A stretch of DNA of 64,000 bases, from NCBI GenBank assembly GCA_000181795.3, contig CM012955.1:14855731-14919730 (forward strand), given 5' to 3'. Below the pieces are notes generated by a model. It was not told the DNA's origin and searched no databases. It saw nothing but the letters and a program-made list of their open reading frames with translations. Positions 21,905 through 34,457 of this stretch are shown here, piece after piece. This DNA comes from Trichinella spiralis. Taxonomy: Eukaryota; Nematoda; Enoplea; Trichinellida; Trichinellidae. The position numbers and the translations under genes were made by a program. Position 1 is the first letter of the stretch; the number at the start of each line of letters is the position of its first letter.

Positions 21905-24245
21905 CTTCAACAAGGCAACTCACATTAGCTACCACAAAACTGAAACGATAAGTAGGTTACAGTAGGAAGAATTTTGTAGAAATCACGTTCATCCTACTAA
22001 TCTTTAGCCCTACTGTAGCCGTAATCCTATATCATTATATATGTGAATATAATGCTATATTACAAAATATTTTTCTGAAATACATTGAAAATTATTTTAA
22101 AATTTGAATCTTTAATTTATTTTAAAAATAAAATTAGACGAAATATTTTCTTTACTATGTACTAAAAATATAGTTTTTTGAATTATTAGCACATGTTGAC
22201 AGTATTCAGAGTTATATTAATTTATTAATATAGATTAATTTGTACACAAAATATCATTAATTTGTAGTTATAGCATTTGAATTGAAGTGTATTTCATTTT
22301 CCACTAAATATACACGTTTTGTTGTCTGGAAATTCGGCTAACTAGGCTTATACAGAAATAGAGAGAATAATGCTAATTGAAATTTACTTTTAAGTTTAAA
22401 TGAAGTGAGAACAATATGTAATTAATGTTTTACAATGTACCGGGACTTTATGAATATTAGGTACATTCTAGCGGTAATGGTAAATTGTGGGCGTTGTCTG
22501 TGATTGGTTGATTTTGAAAATTCATGACACTGCAGTGCCATCTACCTGTTCTAGCTTTCAGTGTAATCAATGTAATTTTTTGCCAGCGTAAAATGAGCAA
22601 TAACAAAGCATTTATTTATTGCAGTGTATGCTTTAACAAACCAGTAAAATGTACAATATGGGAAAACTACTGAAAATTTTTTTTGTCAATATTTTATCAT
22701 GCCCTGTTGAAAACAGTGGCAGGTTGTTGCTTGAGTTTGGTTTACGGTAGGGGACAATTTTGTCCTTGTAGTGTTTTTTGTCATCTTCGAAAAAAGTATT
22801 TCCGACAGATCCTGATTACTAGCAGGCATCCAGTTTGGGGCAATTGAAGCGGTTGGTTTTTGTTGAACGTGCTCGAAGAAGCAGTTAACTGTTATTTACA
22901 TGTCATTTATGGAATAAAATATTCATTTTTTGTCAGTGTTTTCTTCGAAACTATTTAAATGTATTATTTGTAATTTTATAACAAACATGTGCAACTTATT
23001 ACAGTGTGTTTCAAATGACTTTTTGCTAAAATTCTTATTACACGTCTTCAGTTTTGAAGTTAAGCGTTTACGGTATGAAATTATACTTGTATTCAGAGCA
23101 GTTGAAAAGCATTTTGTTTTATTTTAGTTTTGTTAATTGTAATCAATGTTACATCAGTTGACTTTTTTCATATATGATAGGGAATGTTTATTATTTGAAT
23201 TATCAGTTTAAACCATATAATATTTAATTTAAATTTACAACAGTAATGCACTAAATTCATTTCACATATCGTTTATATATGTATATATTGCTGTTTTGAA
23301 ATGTGATTTTATAAAGATTAATTTCTGGAGTAAACACAGTCCAGATTGATTTGAACTGCAAGTGTCGGTTGGTACCATTTGATCAGTTGAGTGTAAATGA
23401 ATTATTGCATTTATTTGTTTTTTCTTATCACAAAATAAATATATTTATTATTTTAAATTATAAATTTTTTTAATTTGTAATTTTCCCATATTTCTGTTTT
23501 AGAAAAGTGATTACAAATTGGACTGCTAAACTTTATTTATAATTATAGTTAATTTGTTTTTTTTTAATATTTGTAGCCTTGTTAAAATGTGTTGCGAAGA
23601 GGATGGGAAAATGTATTACATCAGAGCAGAATGTTGTAATATTTAATGCGGTTGATTGTTTGTTGAAACTGGTGCAAGATTAGTCAGCCTTGAGCATGTT
23701 TTCGCTTGCAAACATTTAACGGTTTGTGATGTGGTATTATCATATCAAGACGTATTATTAATGATGATTATTTGATAAACAGTTTTTAAATTGCATTGAT
23801 CAGTTCTTTGAATTGTTTTGTTTTTATTTTAATATTGAAGAAATTTCAAATTTGCATTATTTGGATTGGAAATGGTGAAATTAAAAGAAGCAATTTTTTG
23901 AAGTTTTGCAGTTGTTGTTTACAAAGAGAAACATGAACGGTGGAAAAGAAATTGTAAACAGTTATAAATCTTGATAAGCAATCAAAATTTCGTTCAACTG
24001 AATGTCAATTTCGATATTGCGTTGAAGATATTATGATTTATGATTACATTCTATTTATTTATTTATTTGCATGGTTATGTAAAAGTGTGCCGTCTGGAGG
24101 AGACCGGTCTTTGCTTTACTGCCTCAGAGAAAGCCAGCTATTTCAGTTGAAGTATAATTGCAAATGTTTCTTCGCGTATTTTGTTTGGCTTGTGATTTTG
24201 TTGGAAAAGAGAAACGGACGTCGAATTGGATTACTTTGCACAATT
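21905..24245. other. Divergent intergenic region
   Basis: About 2.3 kb of AT-rich DNA between the divergent MIER-like and BPI-like genes. It must hold both promoters, but I see no convincing TATA box or coding exon. An in-frame extension upstream of the chosen BPI start (24033-24245) lacks signal-peptide order and is taken as untranslated. Confidence 0.5.
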
Positions 24246-25075
24246 ATGCTGTTGTTGCTGGTAGTTTTGTTGAATTTCGTCGTCGATACATCACTGGCTA
24301 GGAAAGCTGCTTGTTCGTTGAATGGATCCGGTCAGCCGAATAATCCGGGCGTGTTGCTTCAGTTGACCAACAACGGCTTGAAGAACATGAAGGATGCGGT
24401 AGCGAAGGCGATCAACAACGAGGTTCCCAGGTTCACATTGGGAACGTTGACCAGCGGCAGTAAGTTGGGCGTCTCGTACGACGTTAACAATCTCGTGATT
24501 ACCAGATTCCAACCGGCGAGAGATGTCCAAGTGACATGGGCACCGACCGTACAGCCCCAGCTTATTGTTCAAGGGCGAGGAATGAGCGCTCAATTGGAAG
24601 CTTCGCTGACCACAAGTTCCATTCTACTTTCTTCACAGATATTTGTAATTAATTTACAAGACATCAGTTTCAGGTTAGTGCGACCAATTGTTTCATGACG
24701 CATACGGTTCTGCGTTCATAATCCCAACAGCACACAACAGTAACAATAGAAATGTTGATGTTTCAGAGTTGCTTTTATGTTCGGCATCGACGCTGCTCGC
24801 AAATTGTTCGTGCGCATTGGCGACTGTAGCTTTAGCTATGGTCTGATCGACGTTGGTGGAGACGACATATCCGGCTTGCGTTTGGCAAGCAATATAATAA
24901 ATTCATTAGTCGAACGTCGACTGCAAGATTTCTTCGACGGCAATCTCTGCGATACACTTCAAAACGACGGCACGATACGATTGAATCAGTGGCTTCATCA
25001 GGTAAATTGGATCGTTTCGAAATTTCTAATTTTAATAAATCCCAAACCAAACCAATTAACCCAACCCAGCTTAAG

Positions 25076-25108
<33 letters not shown>

Positions 25109-26244
25109 CAAGTGAGAAAAGTCTAATCGAATAGATGCAGTAAACTTGATCTTTGACTATTCATCAACAGTTGTGGTTTTTCGTGCTGTGCTTTTTTTTG
25201 CTTGTTCAAATGTCCAATGTCACGTTCAATTTATTGAAAATGTTAATTTTGCAGATCCCGTCTGAGATTAATTTGCACGACAAAACCGGCGGACGATTTC
25301 CTCGGTCGGTCCGTTTTCGCAGCGTGAATCCGGACCATTTGCTCGCCGACCTGGCGCGCCTGATTACAGAACTGACTTGGGATTTGGGCGTGGTTGCCGC
25401 TCCGACCGTCAGACAAGCCGGCACTACGCGCTTCATGGAGATACCTCTGCGCGGCGAGGTGAAACTGAGAGGCCACTCGTCGGCACCATTCTACCCCAAA
25501 CGACCCCCAGTGATCACGAAAAACCACTACCATCATTTCTACCTCCTGCTGGCCGACTATACGATGAATTCCATGTTCTACCATTTGTACAACACTGGCA
25601 TGTTGAACGTGACGGTCGACGGATCGCGCAGTTCGGCAGAAATCAGTGATTTTTTGCAGAACGGCTGCGATGAAGGGGGATGCGCTGGAGAATTGCTCAA
25701 CTTGCCGCCCACGAAACGCCAATATCTCGAACTTCGGCTTTATCCGTTCACCTGCCCGTCGGTCCAAATCCGTCAAAATCAGGGTGTGCTGTTGGACATG
25801 CCGCTGACCATGCAACTGTGGACCACGATGGGACATCCGAAACAGCTGCTGTTCAGCAGAAACATACGCAGCAAAGGTCTGCTGATGTTGAAAGCCCGCG
25901 GCGCTCACATTACACCGTCCTTCACGGTCCAGTCGATCGAAATTGAAAATCAACAAGAAAACAGCAGTCCACTGATCGTGGACCTTGCCAAAATGGCCGT
26001 CGAAGCCAAGTTGAACGAACTGCTCGGCAACGGCTTCACCATACCACCGCTCGGAATAGGGCGCCTTACTGACGTGATGTTCCAATACGAAAATAATGCC
26101 ATTTGGGTGGGCGTGAATGTGATCATCGATTCGGCCAGTTTCCAAAAATCTTTTCACGATATGATCGAAAATGCTAAAAACAGAGTACAATATGGTGGAG
26201 CTGGTGGAGCCGGTGGTGGTGGTGACTATTATTATTATTATTAG
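24246..26244 (+). CDS. BPI/LBP/CETP-family lipid-binding protein
   Basis: Three exons: 24246-24673, 24767-25001, 25255-26244; 550 residues. A signal peptide (MLLLLVVLLNFVVDTSLA) opens the protein, so it is secreted. The N-terminal barrel begins with NPGVLLQLTNNGLKNMKDAV, and a Cys pair (DCSFSYG ... GNLCDTL), 41 residues apart, sits where BPI has its single conserved disulfide. The long last exon holds the linker and second barrel (SPLIVDLAKMAVEAKLNELL, FTIPPLGIGRLTDV). Length is slightly above the 450-490 of mammalian BPI/LBP. Family members bind phospholipid or lipopolysaccharide; the ligand here is unknown. The C-terminus ends in Gly-rich codons and a (TAT)n tract read as five Tyr, whose repeat ends in the TAG stop. 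The start is the in-frame ATG that gives a signal peptide. Confidence 0.85.
25077..25107. repeat. (TA)n microsatellite in BPI intron 2
   Basis: An uninterrupted TA dinucleotide run inside the second intron of the BPI-like gene. Confidence 0.8.
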
Positions 26245-26987
26245 CAGCTGAAAAAGACCAGTGGGATTGTGTGTGTATGTGAAAGAGAGAGAGAGAGAGA
26301 GAGAGACAGGGGGAAAAAGTTTTCATTCTAAACCCACCTGACCGACTCATTGCTGTTGCAAAATTCCCTTTTAAATTTAACCAATAATTCTTTTTATCCT
26401 TTTCATGATAATTTTTAAAGTGAAAACAAATTCAAAAGATATAATAAAACAAACAAAAAATTTTTATTGCTAACATACACATCAATTAACCAATAGTACT
26501 TACTATTATAATGAACAATAAATCAATAATAATACGAATCATTGCAATTTTGTGGTTCCATTCCTGAATTTATTGAACAACTAATTTCGAAAACATGATT
26601 AGAAAATGTCCTGCAATGATATATATATATATGTATTTAGATAATTTTTCTTGGTAAAACATACTATTGTTATTATTATCCACCAATGCAGGTGGTGTGT
26701 GTAATTGATAAAAATGGATAATAACTATGACTGATTGTGAATGTGGACTGAAATGAAATGCTCTAATAACGCATATGTGCACTGTTAAGCACCAACTACA
26801 GATATGATGCCGAATGAGCAAATGTCGAAAATTTTTTGGACAAAAACAAAAGACAGAATTATTAATAAAAGTGAAAACAAAATTGAAAATGAGAAATGTA
26901 TGTTCGAAAATGGATTCTTCACCGGGGAAAGAGGAGAAAAAAAAAAGATTAACATGTCGATGATGATCAACGAATTTGAGTAGTGAT
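26245..26987. other. 3' flanks of the convergent BPI-like and UGCG genes
   Basis: Contains a (GA)n tract near 26283-26307 and a poly(A) signal AATAAA at 26453 for the BPI-like gene. No further gene is seen. Confidence 0.5.
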
Positions 26988-29495
26988 TCAGCTTTGAACC
27001 AATTCAGCCACGCCTCCCCATCGCAGGCGAAACGTTGCTGTGCGCCAGTGAATCCTCTGGTTCCATGCTGCACGTATAAATATGGATGATGCAGACAATT
27101 CCCGATACAACCAAGCAAACAACAATCGCATCTGTCCACACGTTACACAATATCCCTCAAAACAGATTTAATAATACATCACTTCTATTACCTGACCGTT
27201 TCTCACACCAATACAAGAAATTCAAAAGAAACAATGAATGATAATAATAATAATAATAATAACGTCAGTATAAAAATTAGTTATCCTGAGAAAGAGAGAG
27301 AAAGAGAGTGGGAAAAAAACAAAGTAAAAGTGAATAAACCAAACAAACCTACGGTCCAGTTCCAGAATGCATGCATATCATGCACCAGTAGCCAAAATCA
27401 GGTGACCAAAAAGTACAACAAAAAATGGTCCTAACAATAAAGTACAGCAATTGATCAGTACTTTTTGCGTAAAACAAACAAACACAGTAGTGCATTGTGC
27501 ATATGATTTCTAAAGGAATTTCTGTTTCCATTTTTTGCAACGCTGAAACAAAACAAGCGGTGAGAAGCATTTTATTCAATAAAAAAATTATTATTCATCG
27601 CATGCGGTTTGGGCAAAAAATAGTAGCAAATGGGGATTTTTTTGGGGGAATCAAATTCGGTCACCTTACCTGAACAATGCTGAGTAAAACGCAATCCAGA
27701 AATAGCCAACAAAAAACATGAGCCAAGAAAAAAATTGCGCAATTCCAACCAAAGATATAACTGGCCGCTGGCATTGTCAAAATACCAAGTAGGATGCATT
27801 CTTGCAACGGTTCCAAAACCACCGTATACGGCAGCATTGCGAACCTCAGACGTGCCCATCTCGAAATGAGAAAATTCAACACACAGGATATGCAAAACAA
27901 CAACGCTTACCTGGTCAGTCGGTCGTGAAAATGGGTCACACTACAGATGCCAGAATTTTGAAGCGCAGGTAAACTGCTAATAGCGCATTTCCATCCTCTG
28001 AAAAGAGACAGAAAAAAAAACAAATAATTTCCATCGAAAAATTCCACTCCTCATTCGTGCGTTCACTTTGATTTGGCGTTTTTAGCAAAAAAGTAATCTT
28101 CAGCAATGTACTTGCCGAACGCTTGTATACCGCCGGCCTCGTCCAAGACCGACTTGCGCAACAACGACGACATTCCAGTGCTGCATACAATACCCAACGC
28201 GTGGGCGGTAAGGTAAATTCTCGCATGGGCAGTACCGAAATAGACCTAACATGTTCAAATGGTTCTTAATCATTCATTCATCATTTGCATTGTCCATTAA
28301 GTGTGGAAAGGAACCTTTTCTAACATGGCAGCAAAGCCCTTCCGATCGTACGTGAATGGAAGCTGCGTAACGAGAGCCGTGTCTTCTCGCATCGCCATCA
28401 CCATGTCAAGCAGAGCTTCTTTTTTCACTATAAATATTATTAATAGATGAATTTCGATTAAAAAGAAAGTTCTGATCAATTCGATTGCGCATGCTTAATC
28501 ACCCCAGTTAAACAAACAATTAAACAATAAAACAAAATTGCATTGTCAGAGAAAATATTGTGTGCATTGTGACTTATCAACGTGGTCATGGTTGCGAGAA
28601 CGATCGAAATGTCACAAGCTCGTGCAATTTTGCTTGTGCAACATCGATTCGTTCGTTACCACAACTAATTCCGGTGTGTTGTGGATTTATCATCACAAAA
28701 ATGGACATCACATCATATCGATCAATACTGATACTGAGCAACTTTTGCTAACGTTGCTCACGAAAATAAAGAATACAATTTCAACTATTTAAATAAATAA
28801 ATAAATAAATATCGAAATTAAACACTGAAACAAACATCTCTTGTTGGAAAACTTACTACGAAGACCTGAGTCAGAGATGAGAATGAGCTGATACTGGGCC
28901 GCTACATAACCCGGCATCATGTTGTTTATTTTTGGATTAAGGCCCACAGTTGTGCCACCGATGAAAACCTTAGCCGGAACATGCGGATATTTTTCAACCA
29001 GTGACCGCACTATTGGTAAAGACGAATCGCTGGCATCGTGCACGCAAAACAATATTTCATACTGAAAACAATTCCAATCAGGTACATACAGCATGATGAA
29101 AACAAATTTTCAAAAACTACAGTAGCAACTTATGCTAATTCACAATTGAATAGAAGATAATAAATTCTGATACAAACTTTTGGATAATTCAGGAAAAAGA
29201 ATGTAGTTAAATTTGAGATGAGATTGGAATCCACGCCAACCAGTGGCTTGATAATACTAACTCCAGGAAGACTGTCCGCTTCGATATTGCAGTTGACTTT
29301 TCTGTGTAACTTACGGCTCCTGAGAACAAAAATTACCTTTACAACACAATTCTTGAACTGATTCGGACGAAATTACCCGTAAATTATGGCAATCAAATGC
29401 AATGACCAATAGCCAAACCAAAAGATAAAAATCAGCAGCGAAAAGAACGCATTTACGTATTGGAACTGGAAATAATTCGATGGGTCAAAGTCCAT
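26988..29495 (-). CDS. UGCG: Ceramide glucosyltransferase (GT21 family)
   Basis: Eight exons on the minus strand: 29495-29377, 29319-29178, 29061-28857, 28427-28315, 28245-28067, 27997-27911, 27859-27670, 27131-26988. All phases agree and give 392 residues, close to 394 for human UGCG. It transfers glucose from UDP-glucose to ceramide at the Golgi, the first step to most glycosphingolipids. An N-terminal membrane helix is followed by [38 protein letters not shown], the first catalytic Asp in LISDSGLR, the later Asp in YIAEDYFF (about residue 243), and the RxxRW signature (DRLTRW) across the exon 6-7 junction. The C-terminus ([19 protein letters not shown]) also matches. The join of exons 7 and 8 skips about nine residues present in the human protein; an extra small exon near 27480-27560 cannot be excluded. 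The exon 2 donor (GTTTGT) and exon 4 donor (GTTCCT) are weak. Confidence 0.88.
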
Positions 29496-31360
29496 GAGAC
29501 CAACCCGACACTTTCCTTGCGGGTCCGAGCGTGCCCGAAGGCCTAATCACCAAATTAAATGTGCGACCTTTGAAACTACCGTATGCAATACAAAAGCAAC
29601 CCTCAAGCATGAATGAAACTGCAGAATAAATAATTAATAAAACCAGTGTAAATAGCATTCAAAAAATATTTTTCACGATTAGAAGTTAATTTTAAAAAAT
29701 TCTTTGACAAAATTAAAAAAATTTTGCACAGTAAAGCTGAAATAAATGAATTTTGAATGTGTGCAAACTAATATTGCATTTTATGAAAATGACATTGAAC
29801 TTGTTTCAAAAATTGATTAATATTTTTTTAATAAAATAAATTAAAAAATATTTTTATACGCACGATTTGTGAAATAATCTGATTATAATATGAAACTGGT
29901 GTATTTTGATTTGCTCAAACTGATTCAGCACTATTTTTAGAAAGCTGACAATTTTGAAAAAACATGCATCGCTTGACTTTAATAAGATGTATTATTCTCT
30001 ATCATTTTTCATTCTACTTTAAATAATTCTCTTAAACTGTTATTGTTTATGTGTTGTTCTTTAAGCTATAGGTGAATTGAATGTTTGTTTTTCTGAAAAT
30101 ATTTATTTACCTTTTTATTCACACACTTAGTGCACGAAAGATGGAATATTTCAATTCTGTTGCCGATAATATGATCACCAATGTGTCGTTTATTTAGCAG
30201 TAAAATTAAAAAATCTACTATTATCAGAGCAGAACTATTCATATTTAATCTGTTTTAATAAATTGCTCCGTAAGTTATTTTTCAATTTTTCATTCGATCC
30301 GCTTTTACAGTAAAATAAAAAATATTTTTTCCCCTGATGACACATGCTCGTTTGTTCATCTGTTCATTGCTATTTTCAATGATGCTATTTGGGACAGATG
30401 ATCACATTCCTAGATAAATAGCGTTGATTGTAAAAAGAATGCATTTTAATCAACGGAAATAATGCTCACGGATCAAATATCTCATTTTGAAACTAAACTA
30501 AATTCATTTCAAATAATTCATAAAATTGTCTTACCAATTTCTTTATTTCTTTCTTCTTCAAAAGTTTTATTCCAACATGTGTAAATTTACATACTCTCAA
30601 TTGGAAATAAAAGTAGAAAATGCGCAAAAAAAACAACCCAAAGAACTCATAATTTACATATGACATGACTTTGAAATGCTGTGACATGTGAGTTTGCATT
30701 TTTTTTTCTCGAATACTATTTGACGTCATGGAGAAGTTTAAATCAGTTTGGATAATTTTACAACTCGTCCATTTGAATTCAAAAAGAAAAAAAAAGAGCA
30801 AACACAAATGCAAATGTTGAGAAACGTCATGGTTTTTTTTATTTGAAAATATTTATTAATAGTAGAGTAGATTGAACAAATAACATGTGAGGGAAGTGGT
30901 GTTATAGTTGAAATGGAAATTATTTAAAAAAAAAATATATATATATATTGGGGGATATTTTACGTTGGAATAAAATTGAAAATTAAGCTGAAATAAGTGA
31001 ATAGGAGTTTTTGTGGAAGTTTTGTTGGGAAAGAAATTCGGTCGCCCTGGGCAACCAGTTTCGAACATTACAACGTAGTCTTTCTGGTTTGCCTTGAGAT
31101 TGAATATAGAAAATTGCATAGCTAAGCCGTCGCGCCAGTTGCTTCTTCCCTTTTGTTTCTAACAAGCATCCGAGCAGGTTGAAGAACAACAAACCAACAA
31201 AACATAACGATTGAACAAATCGATCGATCGAAGAGACAACGTCGTTTGCTCGAAACAGCACCACTTGCGCATCATCATACTGCTAGAATCGAGCTGTGAA
31301 CTGTGCAACTTTGTTTTTGTCAATATTTGAAAAGCTTTTTGTTTTTTTTTTCAAAGCACA
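29496..31360. other. Divergent intergenic region
   Basis: AT-rich DNA between UGCG (minus) and the tetraspan gene (plus), with a (TA)n tract near 30938-30950. A 93-codon minus-strand frame at 30983-31264 has a hydrophobic stretch but no recognisable family. Confidence 0.5.
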
Positions 31361-32241
31361 ATGCCATCTCGGGCACTTTTGAGTCGTTCGGATGCGGCCG
31401 CATCGATACCGGATGTGTGCGATTTGAAAGTGAAATTTCAAGCATTGTCCGATTTACAGCCTCCACCAACCGCACCCCCACTACCCCCACCTTACAGGCT
31501 TGCTGAACTCCAAACTGACGACACTTACGATTCTATAGAACATCGAACAACGTCAACAACTACAACATGGGCAGTGGTCGGTCTTACCGTATCCGCTTTG
31601 ATGTGTCTGTTGTTGTTAGCTTCCACTTTGAGTTGCTGCTTGCTCACGTCAATGTGTCCATATTACACCGGCGTTTGGGTGTCGTCGCTTTGTTTGATCA
31701 ACTGCGGATTGGGTGCCGCAGCTTTGAGTACCGGAAGCCCACGCAACTGGTGCGTTGCACACCTTGCCTTTAGCGTGCTTTCGTTCGCTAGTTGCGTGCT
31801 ACTTTTGGTTCTGAGCGTGGTCAATTGGACCGACATTGGAACGCGTATGCCGCTCGTATCCGACGACTTCTACCGCCAACACTACCGCGCTCAACAGCAA
31901 CAACGTGCTCGCCATTATTCACTGTCCACAGTAGCTACTGTTGATAACATTGATCCACCTCCTGATGATCTTTATTGCCTTCTTTCAACCTACAATGCGG
32001 ATCGAATCAGTTACATCTACCAAACCCAAGAAGCTTTCGACTTTGAAGCATGTTGGACTACTTACAAGCTGGCAATTACGCTCAACACTCTCAACTTGTT
32101 CTTTGCTCTTTACTTGGGTAAGTGGTTACTTTTCATAATTTATTTTCATTTTCATTAATTAATTTTCAATTTATTTTATTATTGAAATTTATTCACATAT
32201 TATCACGCTGAATCTCTCTTCCAGGACTTACTGCCTCCTAA
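31361..32241 (+). CDS. Four-pass membrane protein, TMEM255-like
   Basis: Two exons, 31361-32117 and 32225-32241, encode 257 residues. A cytoplasmic N-terminus carries a Pro-rich stretch ending PPPYRL, a PPxY motif of the kind bound by WW-domain ubiquitin ligases. Four hydrophobic segments follow: WAVVGLTVSALMCLLLL, YYTGVWVSSLCLINCGLGAA, CVAHLAFSVLSFASCVLLLV, and the last, YKLAITLNTLNLFFALYLG. The large loop between helices 3 and 4 has Cys residues. The topology and the motif C-x-YYTGV at the start of helix 2 resemble TMEM255 proteins, but similarity is modest and TMEM255 carries its Pro-rich tail at the other end. Function unknown. The second exon adds only five residues and the stop. Confidence 0.65.
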
Positions 32242-34020
32242 TGGAATAATCATACACTATAGATATTATTATTATTATATTTTCATAATAATTTATCAAT
32301 TATCTCAAATATTTATACAAAATGGAATTAAAAAAATAGACATACATGCTCATGATTGGAAATTGTGTACAAAATGAATACTTTTATTTTTACAAAGATT
32401 CAAATCAAAAAAAAAATTGAATTTTTCAAAGCAAAATTAACTATACTTGAACAGTATTAAAAACAATAACAATTTTACGGATTATAATTGAAAAAATGTG
32501 GAAAATTTACTGTTGATTTGAATAATTTGAAAATATCATTAATCATTCTATTTTATAAAAATGTGGAATAATTTTTCAAAAGTAAATTGTTTCAATTGAT
32601 TTCTGATCAAAATTTATAGCTTGTTTTCGGTGCAATTTGTCATCAAAGTGGAATGTTGAAAAACGAGGTTAAAATATACACTGTTCAATTTGAAAACTGC
32701 CATCAATTTTAGAAACGATAATGCGCCAATTTTATGAGCCTCTTCTGATCATGCTGTCAAGTATAATTAACACATCAACTGTATGTAAATTTCATGGAAA
32801 TCAGTTTCTGTTGACATTTTATAAAATGTGGAAGATGATTTTTATAAATTTGTTGGAACTGTTTTTTTTTGTTTTACCAAAAATTGTAATAATCCAAATG
32901 GAATCTAATCTTTTTTTGAAACAAATTAAAATGGCCAAATTGATTGATCACATTGTTGCGTTCTAGTGTAAACAAATGACAGCATCAAACCAACGGTTAT
33001 TGTGGTTTGAATAAATGTTGCATGTTATATTTTTTTACACTTTAAAATTTTCATTTATTATTGAATTTGCGAATGTGAAATTTAATTTTGTCAGAGAAAA
33101 GCATGAAATATCAATTTTTGCACGATCCGATTTCGTCAGCGATGTATGTAATTTCAACCGAACAACTTTCTCTCAATTAATTGATCACTGCACAGCGCTT
33201 TCAGAATAAATTTATTTCAACGGTCCAGTTGATTTTCATCGAAGATAAAATGACAAACTTTACCTTTGATTATATGATAAATATCAAAATATCCATCCAC
33301 TGAGACAGTTCACAATGCATAATTTTAATTTATTATAGGCATTTTTTCAATGGTTAGCGTGGCTGTGTGTTCAAAGCATTTGGGATCTTGTGCCAGACGT
33401 AATTTCAGACGCCACTGATAAATACCAGCGGCAGAAACAAATTTCAATCCACGTCCAATTAATTGACTAATGACTATCGACATGTTGCCGTGCTTGGCCA
33501 TGTGCACTTGATAGTAAAGGCATTAATGTACAAGTTTGATATGCAGGCATTGAAGAGGAACGGCAAAAACAGTGCAAGTGTACCATATTTCTGAATGATT
33601 TATATTCATTTGGGTTTGCTTAATATATTTACATATTAAATGTATTGAATAATTTGACGTTGAAAAATAAACGAGACAATAATTAACATTGCACATCTGT
33701 CAGAAGAATGTCAGACGCTAATGTAACGTGATTTGGCTTCAAAATTATGAGAAAATGTCATTTTCATAACATGATCATTTGCTACTTTACAGTCTTTTAG
33801 GCAATCAATATCATCTGTGCAAAGTTTAAAATGCTCTCATGTGATATTAATGCAAACATTTTTTGGTCTGAAAGTTGACTCAGATGTATTCAATAATTTT
33901 GCCAACTGAAAACATAATCTTCGCTATTTAACAAAAACATATATTTGGCGTAGTTTTGTTAAATCAGATCAGTGATTTATGTTTGTTGAAAACTTCCTCG
34001 GTTTGAGCCTGAAGATCCCA
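32242..34020. other. Intergenic AT-rich region
   Basis: No gene is convincingly supported. A minus-strand frame at about 33325-33519 (described in the findings) has unusually protein-like codon use but no recognisable family. Confidence 0.45.
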
Positions 34021-34260
34021 ATCTGCTACCGTAACCGGTGTGTTGTTGTGGTGGTGACGTAATCTGCGAGTTAATCGGCGAGCGTGAACGCGAGCGGAAG
34101 TGTGACCTTGTGTTTGTGTGTGTGTTGTGCGATTCTTCCCGAATAAATCTTAGTTTCCGTGTGTTGTTGTTCCCGAACTTAATTAACGCTGATAAGCCTG
34201 AGAGAGGGCCAGCGATCCGTTAGTGAAATTCAACTGTTCTGAACGCAGTTGGATTGAGCA
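34021..34260 (+). promoter_or_regulatory. GC-richer promoter-like patch upstream of CENP-S
   Basis: A roughly 240-base patch, clearly richer in G and C than its surroundings, with a bZIP/CRE-like site TGACGTAA at 34055-34062. It lies 200-400 bases before the CENP-S start codon, so it may be its promoter. A solo remnant of a mobile element is the alternative, since AATAAA at 34143 is followed by GT-rich sequence. Confidence 0.3.
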
Positions 34261-34457
34261 ATACAATGTTCATTCAATTTTACGTGAAAATATTATTTGA
34301 ACTGAAAATGTTCATTTCATTCAATATCGCAGGAAGATGAGAAGCATTTTTATTTGAGAATTGGAAAATTCATTTTATGAGACTAAAATCTAGAATGCAT
34401 TTTTCTTCTACTTCTATTAATTTGAACTTGAAAATCTAAAATATAGTAAGACTTGAA

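Noticed and set aside
25243-26190. 315-codon minus-strand frame opposite the BPI-like last exon
   Set aside because: The plus-strand exon matches the BPI family and continues a phased gene model; the antisense frame has no recognisable content.
30983-31264. 93-codon minus-strand frame with a hydrophobic stretch
   Set aside because: No family match and no splice context. It lies in the likely promoter between two divergent genes.
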